Below, piece after piece: positions 49,882 to 62,928 of a stretch of DNA of 64,000 bases. The first letter of the stretch is position 1; every line of letters starts with the position of its first letter. Under the pieces are notes generated by a model. It was not told the origin of the DNA. It saw nothing but the letters and a program-made list of their open reading frames with translations, and did not search any database. The DNA lies in the NCBI RefSeq assembly GCF_025698545.1, contig NC_068569.1, positions 21,514,001-21,578,000 on the forward strand. Reading direction: 5' to 3'. The position numbers were made by a program, and so were the translations under genes. The DNA is from Gossypium raimondii. Its lineage: Eukaryota > Streptophyta > Magnoliopsida > Malvales > Malvaceae.

Positions 49882-51949
49882 ATGGCAGCCCAAGCAGCAG
49901 CAACCACTTTCAATGGGAACTTAAAGGCTAGTTTTTATCTTCATCATTATATTGCTTAATCTTTCATTTTTAATCAAATAATCCATAATTTAGCTCAACT
50001 TTTGCTGCAAAAATCACCTTACAATGCACGCTAACTGTTAGTAATATTTACCGACTTAATTATCACTTATTTTGGCAATATGATGCGTAGTTTGCAGAAG
50101 TTCCGACTTCATTTTGATTGTTTACATACAAGCGGAGTAGGGAGGTGATAGTTGGAAGATAGAAACTTTGCTGTAATGTTTTCAACTGAAATAGAGTGTA
50201 CTTAGTTGAGTGAATATGCTGCGAAGAGAAAACATGAAAAAACATTTTCTATGGATTTTATGTGATTTTGCTGTGATCTCATTGAGTTAAATTGTCAACT
50301 ATCCAAAAAGTTCTAGATGAATGAGTGGTTTGTAATCCTGGGCAATTTCGTATTTCAGGTTCTTCAGCTTTTAACCTTCATTTATGGAGCGTGATTTAGT
50401 CTAATCCAGTAGTTCTAAAGATTTATGCGATAAAATATGTGGCAGGGACCTTAGAAATTTCTGAACTAAAAATTATTCTAGATAAGGATTTCTGATTATA
50501 GTGCAATGCAAATTGTAAATACTGCTCAATGATAAACACTGGCTCCTTTTTTATTTTATTTTTCTAAGTTTTGCTTTTAACTCGTGCAGAAAGCACTTGC
50601 TGGTCTGAGGCGAATTAATCTGGAAGGTCTAAGATGGAGAGTTTTCGATGCTAAAGGCCAGGTATCTTTATCCTTTTCCGAGTTCTTTCAAAGATAATTA
50701 ATCCTTTTGGTATTGCAAAGAGGACTTAAATTTGTGAAACTTGTTTTCTGGAAGCCAGAGATGTGGGGGCTCGGAACCCTCCATCCCCGTACCTCTCTTT
50801 GAGAAGTGATAATGATTAAAACACGGGTGATTTTATGGTTTTACTCATTGTGGTTTCTCAATGCAAACCCATTTAATAGTATGTTGAACCATTTATTTTA
50901 ACATGTTTATCCTGCCTGAGGTTGAAAGCAACTAGAATGAAGTTGCATACTTTATTTTGACAGGTTCTCGGAAGATTAGCATCTCAAATTTCTACTGTTA
51001 TCCAAGGAAAGGACAAGCCTACTTACGCTCCTAATCGTGATGATGGGGATATGTGCATTGTGATCAATGCCAAGGATGTATGTGTTACAGGGAGAAAACT
51101 TACAGACAAGGTTTATTACTGGCATACAGGGCAAGTATTACTGTTTTCTGCTGTTTCTTTTAAAGAATTGAAGTTGATTGCGTAGTGTGACTACATGGAA
51201 ATTAATGATGTTTTTGAGTTTAAGATGGTATTATGAACTACAAATATCAAAACATACTTACTTTTTGAGTTTCTGTAAATACAACAGGAAAATTTGACAT
51301 TCTTAATGTAGTTCTCTGAGATCCTCCTCCTTTATTAGTCTCTAAATATATGGTTCTTGAGATTGGATGCATCAGTTAGTGATGTTCTACTACATTTCCT
51401 TCTATTTATGAATCGTATTTATCCTTCAGCTATGTCGGCCACCTCAAAGAAAGAAGTTTAAAGGACCAGATGGCAAAGGATCCTACAGAAGTCATACGTA
51501 AAGCTGTTCTGCGTATGCTTCCTAGAAACAAACTGCGTGATGTAAGTACTTAGACCTGATTAAACTATGACCTGTCCTTTTCTGTAAACATCATGTTCTG
51601 TTATTTGCTTTGTGATATTCAAATTCTCGTTTACTTCTGTTAGCCCGCCTTTTTTTAGTATTATTTTTTTGTGGCTCAGTATAGTTCAGATTTCTGTTTT
51701 CTTATAGATTATTGCATCTTATGAATGCAGGATAGAGATCGAAAATTGAGGATATTTGCTGATAGTGAACACCCCTTTGGTGATAGGCCCCTTGAACCAT
51801 ACATGATGCCTCCCCGAAAAGTGCGAGAAATGAGGCCTCGTGTAAGAAGAGCTTTGATTCGAGCTCAAAAGAAGGCAGAGGAGCAAGAACAAGGTGGTAG
51901 CCAAAGAAAAGGCAGAAAGAGGGAAGCCAAAACAGAAGTGGCAGCATGA
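49882..51949 (+). CDS. Mitochondrial ribosomal protein uL13m, 204 aa
   Basis: Large-subunit protein of the mitochondrial ribosome (bacterial L13 family). Exons: 49882-49926, 50590-50661, 50964-51130, 51430-51541 and 51731-51949. They translate to 204 aa beginning MAAQAAATTFNGNLKKALAG. L13 blocks: WRVFDAKGQVLGRLASQIS, CIVINAKDVCVTGRKLTDK, YYWHTGYVGHLKERSL, AVLRMLPRNKLRDDRDRKLR and EHPFGDRPLEP. The basic C-terminal tail (RAQKKAEEQEQ onward) is typical of the plant mitochondrial form. Both intron 1 (AAG|GCTAGT) and intron 3 (AGG|GCAAGT) need GC donors to keep frame. The plastid L13 differs in its N-terminus; mitochondrial assignment is by overall similarity. Confidence 0.92.
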
Positions 51950-53735
51950 AAAGTGATTTGTGTCCAGTATGGAAGAACCGCAAGTGTGGGTGTAGATCAC
52001 TTTCATTAGAATAATAGTGTCTTTCTCACAGTTTAGCAAAGTTTCTTTGTAGCTCAAACATAGCATTTACTGTTCTGCTTTTTGAGGTACTAATAGTTAG
52101 GTGCAGCAAAAGACGTGGCTTTTGCCTGCATTTGTTGGCTGCAGCCCTCTGGTTCCCGAAAGTCTGAACTCCTTTAAACATAAATTAAACTAGTTCTTTG
52201 TTTAGTACTATTCGCCTAGCCTATAATTTGAAGACAATATCACACTTCAGTTTCTATTTGATTTGAAATCCACTCCAATGGCATCGTGTGATGTAGGAAC
52301 TTGTTGTTTTCATAGTTTTTTGGTTGAAAAATTCCATGGTCTTTGAGCTATCAATTATATCCTAGGTCTTTTTTTAGGTTTAAGACCCCCTATATCCGGT
52401 AGCCACATTAAGTCCTGACGATTCAGAAGTTGAGCTCCAAACGGGAGGAACTCCGGTGCCTACTTTCTTCATTCTCACAACTTGAGAACGAGACCTTGTT
52501 TAATGGGTATTGAGCTCTTAACCGCTCACCCAACAGGCGTCAGGTTGCTTGGAAAAATCAACCATGGCGTCATGAACTGAAAATTTTTGAAAATGCACCC
52601 TCGGATTTAACTGATGTATAACCCAAGGTCCCTGCAAAGTGATTACAGAAACTGAAATGAAGTTGCAAGCTTCCGTCTTCCAGATCTTTTAATGCTTATA
52701 ACTTGGTTATTATGATGGAATGATTTCATAATAAACAAAGATGTTGAGGTACACAAATGTGTAGTAATTCGAATTTTTTGATTCTCAGATGCCAAAGTAT
52801 TAAATGGAACAACTAGAATTGGAACTCGTGAATGATATTTGAGACATTGATAATGTAACTTCAGAGAGGTTAAATAACGTTAACATGTACATATTCTTGT
52901 ACCCCTCTAGCAATCAAAGCTAGATCATTTTCTCCTTTTTTCACCTTATGGATAAACTTGGAAAACTCAAAAGCTCAAATATAAATATTGTAACTAAATA
53001 TGAAAAACAACGTATTGATAACCAATCTATATTGGTTTTGGAAAAACGAAATGCAAAAATAATTTTAAAAAGTTTGTTGTAAAATAAAATATGATAAATT
53101 AAAGGTAAAAAGGTAATTTTATCCGAAGGCACTTTTTCAAAAAATTGAAAGCTATTTAGCTTGGGTTAAACTCTTGACTTAAAAAGTTGTTTTTTAATTT
53201 GAAATCTCAATGGTAAACAAAACCTGAATAGATTTGAATAACTTTTCTACCTTGAATCAAACAAAAAGCCATAAAATGAAACCGAATAGAGCTTAAACTA
53301 CGGGCGAAGAGACTCAAAATGGCGTTTCTTTTACAGATTCAATGGCGGGGGGCACCGGCACTAAGGCAGAAAACAGTAATAGTGCTGCTTCTTCAAAGCA
53401 CAGAAAGGTCCATATAACCAATGACATAAACTAAGAGGAATTAAGACAATCCACAAATTTTATATTCAAAGCATCTCCCACCAACATTGCAATTCTTTTA
53501 AGTTCAATCAATCCTTAAAATGTAAAACTAAAATCAAACTCACCTGCAACTGCAATTCTACAGATTTCAATTCTTAAAGTTCCTTCCTACCAAAATAAAA
53601 GGCTAGTGGCAAATTCTGCTTTCAATCAAGGGAATTTAGAATACATTGTATTCAAAAAAATTGGATAAGAATCACTGGCACCAAAATAAATAGACGCATC
53701 AAACAACCAAGAAATAAAAAGAGTTTGGCTTGTAA
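51950..53735. other. Intergenic DNA between L13 and RAB7
   Basis: Convergent gene ends. 52,370-52,560 looks like a fragment of a dispersed repeat (CTCACCCAACAGGCG near its end). No gene recognised. Confidence 0.45.
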
Positions 53736-56700
53736 TCAACATGCACAACCGCCTCTTTGCTCGGTTTCGGTCACAGCCTCTGGTATGCCCTGGAAATATC
53801 TGCAATCATATGCACATAAGATATCAGTCAAAAAAATAAATCATAAACTGCATAGCCTTGTAGTCAATCTTAAAATGTTAAAACCATCTACACAAGACCC
53901 AATATTTTTAAAGGTGAATAAGTGGAAGAAGAAACAGTTTATTACGGTAATTTTGGAAGTTAATATGTATTTTGGCACCATTGAACAAATAGTATGGAAA
54001 CAAAAGTGCTAATGCGAAAGAGTGATAAAAAGGAATCGCATTATCAAATTTAGAATATAACTACATCACAAGAAGAAACATGAAGATTTATATCCTACTA
54101 AACAGTATACAAGTAAATTTTCATCTATATCAATTACAATAAGTATGCTGGTAATAAGTAGGCATATGATAAAAGCAACATGCTTCATTGCATCGCTGTC
54201 ATAGGTTTTAACCTTGACTAAAGACAGCAGAAGTTATCATGATTCTCACGAAAACCATTTCCTGTGGAGTTCTAATTCTTGTGATTTCCACTGCTCACTT
54301 AAAGGGCTTAGGTCAGCATACCACATTGAACTGTCTAGAAGCAGCTTACTCTTTAATTACATATCATCTTTCCTCATCAAGCACACAAATAGGATTATAG
54401 TAGCACATTTCCACTATTTATAAATGAACCAATGTCCAAATGGACAACCCTGTTAAGGAATATGGGTCTACCTAATACTGCATACCCTATTCTTTTCACT
54501 AAATATATATGTTAAATTTATGACTTTCACACTATGAACAAAAGATATATATGTTAAGTTTGAGATTTTCACACTACCAATCAGATAAGACGAGGCAAAT
54601 CCAGTAATATCCTAATCAGGTTAACAAGCAACTGTACCTTTTACACTCCTAACGTAACCCAAATTATACTCTAAAAAACATGTTGAAATGTTAATGACAT
54701 ATTCCATTATTCCTTGGCAACATCATCCTCTTTACCTAACAATTATAATGTCCCAAAAGCTAATGATCACAGTGTGCAGTAAAAATGCAAGACGAGCATA
54801 ATTATCTCTGAATCAACAGTGGTTGATGAAACAAAGCATCTTTTTTGTCAATAACACCATGTTGGAACAATACTAATGTAACTGGCAAAATTCAGTCCAA
54901 CCAGGGAATAGACTTACATGTCCTGCTCGCGCTCATTAGCTAGAGCAGTTTTGGCAATACAAAGGAATGCAGCGTCAACATTGATATCTTCTTTTGCTGA
55001 TGTTTCAAAGTAAGGCATGTTTCCTTTTGATGCACACCAGTCTTTTGCTTTCTTCTCTGAGACCTACATGACTCAAGACATCACCTTTTAGGCAGCTGTG
55101 TGAAGGTAAAACAAAATTTTTAAGTGTAGATACTATATTTCCTTACCACTCGGCTATTACCACCATCTATATCTATTTTGTTCCCAAGCAATATAAAAGG
55201 AAATGTCCTGGGATCAGCTGGATTTGCCTGGAATGAAAATGAAAACAGAAACCATATTCAGCACTCAAAACAGATGGAAACCACTTGTTCAAAGAAACTA
55301 AGATACAGTTTAGAGGAATGAAAACATAAACACAAAAGAGTAAGCAACCTCAGAAATTAAATTGGCTGCTAGGAAAGATCATGCACATTGAAAGGTCAAC
55401 AGGTCACATGTCTCATAATCAATTCCTAACTAGACAAATATTAGCATGAGAGTCACCAATCCTTAAAGGTGCTGTTCCCTTGCCCATAATTACTAAGATC
55501 CTCTTTGACCAGATGACTAAGCAAAGAAGTGTTGGGAAAATACGCCCATTGATGACCAAAAGAACAGCAGAAGGGCAAAAAATTAGCTCAAGTCAGAAAA
55601 TCAGAATGCACATTTGAGGTTATATCACTCGCTCTAGTGGCTAGAGGCAATTATCCAACACTTCTCTAAATAAAATTGTATGTTTCATACATATTCTTTC
55701 CAGGTGCAAAAATGAATAACCGTGAAATAAAAAAAGATGAAGACAAATTGACAAGGATAACAAAAAACCAGTTATGAGACCCATTTTTACCTTAAAGTGG
55801 AGGATAAAATTAAATCAACCTATGTCCTAAAATCAAGTCATCTAATGTCAGCCCTATAATTAGGCAAAGAAAATATTTGCTTACTGTATTTACAACAAAA
55901 ACGATAGATAAAAGCAAGCAATCCAAAAGAATTTATGAGCGCAACCATAATGTGCCAAAGCTAGGCTGAATAATGTATTTGAACTTATGAAACCATTGGT
56001 AATTCCAATATCATAAGTATTTGAAAGCAGACACTCGTAACAAGAAGTAAACCCATGCATTTCTTCTTCCATTTGGAAAATAAAAGAAACAAGCCTTTGG
56101 TCAAGGTCACTCAATGATTCAGTTCTAAGGATATTGAAAGATAGCATTTCTTTTCATAAAAGGCTCCCTTTGAACGGAATAATTATTCCATGCCTATTGC
56201 TGTGCACACATCTTGTATCTTCTGGCGCAAGATGGCCTTAACAAGAGCTATTTATACAACCCAACTGAAATAAAGAGTAAATTCAGAAGTATACTCCTCT
56301 AATAAGAATCCTTTTTGCCTTAACAAGAGCTATTTATACAACTCCGTTGCATAATCAGCTCGTAGGAATTGCTCAGCAATTTTGCTTCCATGGGTTCCCA
56401 TGTTGATATTAGGCTTAGCTTTATGTTCACTTTGCTCTTCAACTCTCTTCCACCCTTGCAGCATAGTGCCTTTCAATTTTAGTTTCACATACAAGATCTT
56501 ACTAGCCTCCACCATAGGTTTTCACTCAATACAATTCTCCAAGCTAGCTTCCCAATCTTTTCCAGCCTCCAGCATAGACTTCCACTCAATATAATTCTCC
56601 AAGCTATCTTCCCAACCTTAGTAATCCTCCACATACATATTTCCATGTAAATCAGCTCCTCCAATCCACCTCATTCTGCACAATTTGTGGGACAAGGCAC

Positions 56701-59004
56701 CATGAAGGCGGTTTCCTTCCTTTTCATAATCAGGTTCATCAGCAAGACTACCTTTTGGTACATCAAACTAGTTGTTCGCACCTTTTGTAATTTCCATCTG
56801 GGTTCTGACTAGCTCCTATAGCGGTTCAGCATAAACGGCACATGATAATTCTTCAAATACACATCGTATTACAGCCAATTTTGTTTCTTGACCCTGATTT
56901 CCTCTTCCTCAATGTCTACCACATCAAACAGTGGCTTAAAAGCAAATCCTACTATAAACTCTAGGATCTAGTTGGCATTTGATATAAAATTGGTGAGGTT
57001 TAGGGAGAAAATAGCAATAAATCCAGAGATGAGAGAACTAAGGCTGAAAAACAAATAAGATTGAAGTTGGAACTCGAGAAAAACATAAGGTTATAAAACC
57101 TCTAGTTGTTCCATCCATTAATTCAAAGGATACAGCTTATTTATATAGGGCTACGAATAAAGCTTCAATTCTAGCCCCATATTTAAACCTTAAAGATCAA
57201 CTTATAATCCTAACCGTCTGTCTGTATGTCTAGTAGTAACTAATAAAAAAGAACTAAAATAACAAAATAACCTAATAGTGAAATTGCACAATAATAGTAG
57301 TTCCTGGCGTAAATTTAACAGCTAACTTTGGATCCTAGACAAATCATGCATATTAGCCATAAGAGGAAGTTGTGCATGTTTTGTAGGAAAAAGGTGGACG
57401 ACTCCTTAGATTTTATTAATAGAATTACATATATATCTTAAGCTTTTTTGTATTCTATATGCGCACACACACAAACAAACATATCTTGCGCATTACCTCA
57501 CTTAGGGAACACTCATTTTTGTACCTTGCATCCCGTGCAATATACAGGTTCTAGCACATCAAATGTGCATTGTGCCCTTGACAACACAAGTGATAAGAAT
57601 GAATTTCTTGGGTTAGACTTTTTTCTAGACTCTCAAGATATATATGACTAAAAACCAGCTGTTATCTCACACTTCAGCCTTCCACTGGTCTATTTTAAAT
57701 CCTTTAAGTAGGCTACTGTTAAAGTTAGCACATAAGTTGAAGAACTTACGCCTAAAAAGTAAATGAACCAATTTAAACTCAAACATGACTTGAGTCTAAT
57801 AAACAAAAATCTAGTAGACAAGGATATGTGGTATCAATGTGAACAAGGCACGTGCATACCAGGGAGACGGAGAGGAGAGACGCCTTAAAAGATATTAAAA
57901 ATATAGAAATAAATACGCTTTTTATAGCTTATTTTTAACTTGCAGTGAAGCAGGATAAATTCCATATTCAGCAAGGTTGGAAAGGTTTAACCAGTAGTTG
58001 TAGAATAAGTTAATATATAATGCATTGCTAGCTGACATCCCTTGACAAAAAGGAATATATTTATCATGGCAGGGGTAATAAAAGCATTTCAACATGCATT
58101 ACACATTCTCCTGACGTGTTACAACTAAGTAAGTTGATGTTATAGAGGCACAAAAACAATTTAAAGTAAAGCATATCGTTCAATAGGGCATGCAAAGCAT
58201 AATTCACTAAACAACTAAAACCAATAAGAAAAAGGAAAGAACAGAGAAAGGGGGAAAGAAACCTGTTTAAGAAACTCGTCATGCCAATTATCAAGGGTAT
58301 CGAATGATTTCATAACATTAACATCGTAAACTAGCACACAGCAATCTGCACCCCTATAGAAAGCGACACCAAGACTCTGAAACCGCTCCTGTCCTGCGGT
58401 ATCCCATATCTATCCAATGCAATCCAAATAAACCATAAACATGCCTTCGATGAAAACTTCAAAATCAAGCCATAAGAACATAAAAATATCCAGAAATAAA
58501 TAAAAATAAAATAAAATCTCTACTTGCAGAGTGACAAGGCGATCGTCAATCTGGAGTTCCTTAGTGACAAAATCAGCACCAATGGTTGCTTTATATTGCT
58601 GACTGAACTTCTTATGAACATATCTAAATTCAAGCAGTTAGTTCTAACAAGAATGCTCCTTTTACAGTAAATAAACAACCTATAAATGAACTGAGATTAT
58701 TCAGATAAAAATTAACATTAAAATCAACCTGACCCATAATACAAAATTTAAGATCCAAAAATTAACCCTCAGAAAAATAAGAGAGAATTTACACAAAAAT
58801 AAGAAGATTCAAATACAATTACTGTTGAAAGGATACTGATTCATCAAAGACGTCTTGCCCACCCTGACATTGACAATAATCCATCAATTACAGAAATAAT
58901 ACAAAATACTTATTTAAAAGAAGAAACTATAAAAATTGAAAACTAACATACCCGCTGTCGCCGAGAACAATGACCTTGAGCAACGTTCGTCTTCTCATTG
59001 ACAT
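53736..59004 (-). CDS. RABG3: Rab7-type small GTPase (RABG3 clade), 205 aa
   Basis: Late-endosome and vacuole/tonoplast trafficking switch. Exons (minus): 58952-59004, 58837-58863, 58524-58623, 58263-58409, 55147-55227, 54918-55063 and 53736-53799. They give 205 aa in one frame. Nucleotide-binding motifs: P-loop GDSGVGKT, switch I with [14 protein letters not shown], switch [27 protein letters not shown], and ETSAKE. The hypervariable tail ends GGCAC, a double-cysteine geranylgeranylation signal. Intron 4 is about 3 kb and holds a retroelement gag fragment. Intron 2 has a U12-like donor. All key residues are intact. Confidence 0.96.
56270..57220 (-). mobile_element. Gypsy gag fragment inside RAB7 intron 4
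   Basis: A minus-strand frame around 56,330-56,515 reads [20 protein letters not shown] and, later, [15 protein letters not shown]. This is the Retrotrans_gag pattern of Ty3/Gypsy elements (aromatic/basic helix, then a FLP.DY-like box). Just upstream, a ~58-bp unit is duplicated ([19 protein letters not shown] against ENCIEWKPMVEAS). Flanking frames contain stops. Limits are approximate and no LTRs were resolved. Confidence 0.6.
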
Positions 59005-60886
59005 GGCGGTAAAATTAAGGGAAAATTTCCAGTTGTGGTTGATTGATTTGAATTTGATTTACGTTTTTTATAAATCTTTTTTCAGAAAACTTAATTTTTA
59101 CACTTTTGTTTAAAAAAAATTGTTTTGCCCTTTTGGGTGCTTTATAGTACTGTAGATGCAAAGAAATTCTTTTCTGTACTGTCTCTCTTTTCTATTGTAA
59201 ATATAAAATTGTATTTTTTAAAATTGAAAAGGACACCGAACTTTTCCGAGCGCTTATTTAATTAATTAATTAATTAAAATTTTGGTTAAATAGTAATAAA
59301 TAAACAAGGAAACTAAAAATTGGGAATTGCGGTGCCGGACGGTTGCCGATTGCGTGAAGGAAGTGACTGCGCATGTTGGTCTTTACCCTTTCCGAATGTA
59401 CTAGTTTCAACTTTCAACTCATAAGTGGCTGCTTATTTATTTATTTTTCTTAATTTTAAGGGTTTTTTTCGAAAATGACCCCAAATTTTTTATTAATTAT
59501 AAAAATAATCCACTTACAAAATTATGTATGAAAATAACTCATTTGTTACAGAACCTCAGTGTTTCTGTTACTATTGATGACATCATTCTTAATAATTGTC
59601 CAATCATTAATCGATTTAAAAATAATAATTTTTGGGTGTCATTATTGTCGAGAGAAATAGTTATATGAAATTATAATTTCACGCTATTTCTATTATTTGA
59701 AAATGGCAAATTAGATTTTTTCTTTTGATATTTACCTTTTATCTTAAAAATTTAAATTTAACTAAAAATATTAAAATTAGAAGGAAAAATTATATTTATT
59801 ATTATCTTATTAAAAGAGATAAAATGACATGAAATTATAATTTTATATAATCACTGACAAAAACCAATAAATATAAGCGTATCTCCATTAAAATACTCAT
59901 ATTCTGAAAAGAAAATATTTTAATAGTTATCGTGGTTCTTATTGACGGTATCAGTATTTTTATTTTAAGAAAATGGGTGTCAGATTGATACCCGTTGGGA
60001 TTGGACTATCGCAATATTTTAAGATTTTAATCAATCTACGTATTGTTACAACTGTATATCCATGCTATTGGACCACTGCAATATTTTTTAACAAAAGATT
60101 TTATTATAATATTTTTTAAATATATCTCTCATATAACCATTTAAATATTTAAAAAGAAATTACGAGAATTCAATAATAAATACTTACAGGTAATAACTAC
60201 TATGAGAATTAAAATGTTTTAATTTTTAAATTAAATGAATAAATTTGAGTCTTGAGTTTAATATTTAATTTTTCGCTAAAATAAACAGCATAACATTCAA
60301 CTTTTCCTTTCTTTTCTTTTCACAAAAGAAAATAAAATCTGAAAGCAAAAGATTATCCAGATAAGAGCGAAGTAGATTAAATCTTAAATTTATGACTTAA
60401 ATTTATCTAATTTAATTTAAGGGTTTAAAATAATATGGCTCTAGAGTCCTCATTTTAAGAATTCTTATTAAATTGCCATCAAATAATATATGTTCAATCA
60501 ATCAAAATTAAAATGACTTAATATAATTTTTATATATGTTTGATCAAGCAAAATTAGAAATAACTCAACACAAAATATAACGAACTGAAAATCAGGATAT
60601 ACATAAATAATACCCACATATGATGAACTAAACTTAAAATAATTCAAAAGATAACTCACACATGATATTTATATATAAAAGGACTCAAAGTTGATCGCGT
60701 AAGGTCTTAGAACTTAACCATTACCAACACTACTAAGACCTCATTGAAAAATATATAAAATATATATTTTTATATAATCTTTTATAAGTTTGTATTTATA
60801 TATTTTTAATTCTTTTAAAAATTTAGATGATGATGTCACCTTTAAGATAGTATTACATTGTCATCTCTAACTCTTACGGTGAATTT
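59005..60886. other. RAB7 upstream region and AT-rich spacer
   Basis: Presumed RAB7 promoter and leader near 59,005-59,200, an (ATTA)n tract near 59,258, then AT-rich DNA with no recognisable gene. Confidence 0.5.
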
Positions 60887-61032
60887 AGATGGGAGGTGCG
60901 TTTACTTGTAGTTAGTGTAAAAACAGCGGTGGCGGTGAGATTAGACACTGTAGCAATATTGTAGCGTGAGACAAAAAGTTAACTAAATGCACCGTACCGC
61001 ATCCAATCGTCCATCCAAACCCACTTTAAAAG
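60887..61032. mobile_element. Short MITE-like palindromic element
   Basis: The left end GGGAGGTGCGTTTAC and right end (reverse complement of CATCCAAACCCAC) are related. Inside, GCGGTGGCGGTGAGATTAG and CACCGTACCGCATCCAATC resemble opposed arms. GC-rich relative to its surroundings, non-coding. Confidence 0.45.
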
Positions 61033-62182
61033 ACTAATACTATTTTATCTCTTTTTAATATAATAGATTTGTTAGAGTGTGCCTAAAATGTAGAGTAGGG
61101 TTGAGTTTGTCTGTTTGTGCAACTCTTTTTCTTAGGAAAGAAAAACAAGGGGAAAACATCTAACCAACCATTTACACGTTTAACATGTTCTCTGCCCCTC
61201 TTAAAATATCACCATTGACTTTTTCTTATGGTTAAACCTTAAAATTGCGAGTTCAATTATTTCAAATATCTTAATAAATTAAAACTTATTAATATATATT
61301 TAGAGGCTAATTCGATTTTTTAAATATATATTTAAAAAATTTATCAATAATAAATTTAAAATAATAACAAACAATGTTAAAAATTTTGTAACTAAAATAA
61401 AAATACCACAATTTTAATAAGGGTCTTTTGGGATGAATGTTCATTTTAATGTAGTGTGTTTAAGTTTTTTTATCTTACATTACAGTATCACTTTAATATT
61501 TAATTTTGTTATCATTATTATTTTTACATTAACCATAAATAAATACTGTAGATCTAAAAAAAGTTATAAGAGAAGAAATGAAAAACCAATGACATGTTGA
61601 AAAGGTTCCTTCACAAACCCACAAGAAATTGAAGGAGCAAAAGTTTGGGCTTTCAAATTGAAATCTGGAGACCATTTGTGTAGAGAAACACTAATTACAA
61701 TTTTTTTCCTTGATTACTAAAATACAAATTTATTTAATTTTATTTATTAGGATAATAAAATTGGTTAAAAATTTTCATGTACACTTTCTAAATTTAAATT
61801 TTATTTTATGTACTTTTAATTTAATCCTTCAATTTTTATATTTAAAAATTTAGGTCAAATTATTAGCACCGATAAATTTTTTGTTAAACTTGTTGGTGTG
61901 ATATTTTGAAAAAAAATACTCATTTAATAGCTATGTAACTAAAAATAGCGTTGTAATGAACTTGAATTTAAAAATAATTTTAACAATGTTAACAATTAGA
62001 CTTGAATTTTAAAATCAGAAGCGCACAGAGACTGGATTCCTAGAAACAAAAATACATGGACTAAATTTTAGATTTGGAAAGAATATAGGGACTGATGGTA
62101 TATTTTAACCTATAAAATCTATGTTTGTTAATTATTGGTTAATACAATATTCGGTATCTTAGTTTGGCTTCAATATTTAATT
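61033..62182. other. AT-rich spacer
   Basis: No gene or clear element recognised before the LTR. Confidence 0.5.
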
Positions 62183-62781
62183 TGTAACGACCCAAAATCT
62201 GTGGGCATCGGAAAAGTGTGTTATCTGGCCTCCGTCTTAGTAAACAAAGTTAGTAAATCATTATTAACAGTAATTAAAATTATGAGTCTGATAGTGTGTT
62301 TAATTAGATTTTTTTAGTGAAGTTAGTTTAATTTAAAGTAATTAAGAAAAATGATCAAATTGAATAAAGAGTGAAAGTCTAATTATAGATTAAAAGAAAG
62401 TAAAATGACTAAAATGGCAATTAAGCCATTTAGCATAGTTGAGGTGGTATAAAGGAATAAAATCTAAGATTTTATTTGTTTTAATTATATAATTAATGAT
62501 AATTAAATTATAATAATATTATATTATTAAATAAATCAAAATATGCCAATTGTATGGATATGATAAAATACATGTGTAATATATGTATTTGTACATTTGT
62601 AATATAATTGTATATTTTCTTAAATTTTAAGTAAAAGAAATTTATTGATTAAATTATTATATTAAAAGATTTTATTTATTTGATAAATTAGTTAGATTAA
62701 GACAAATGTAAGTTGTCAGATATGTTCGGTAATGTCTCATAACCCTGTTTTGGCGACGTTTCGGGGTTAAAGGGTGTTACA
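62183..62781 (+). mobile_element. 5' LTR of a Ty3/Gypsy retrotransposon
   Basis: Begins TGTAACGACCC and ends GGTGTTACA (TG...CA termini), 599 bp. It is followed at once by a primer-binding site and gag, which defines it as the 5' LTR. Its last 50 bp match the end of the LTR at 11,810. The right LTR lies outside the window. Confidence 0.85.
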
Positions 62782-62786
62782 ATTAT

Positions 62787-62798
62787 TGGTATTAGAGC
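62787..62798 (+). other. Primer-binding site (initiator Met tRNA)
   Basis: TGGTATTAGAGC differs by one base from TGGTATCAGAGC, the complement of the 3' end of plant initiator tRNA-Met. It sits 5 bp after the LTR as expected for Gypsy elements. Confidence 0.85.
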
Positions 62799-62928
62799 CA
62801 AGGTTTAGCTGATTCTCAGACTAAATCAAGCTCGTAAATGAGTTTAGAAGTACATGCCACATTTAAGTCGAAACTGAGTCGGGTTTTTGGATGCTAATAT
62901 ATTTATTTGATTTTGTTTTATAGATAAA

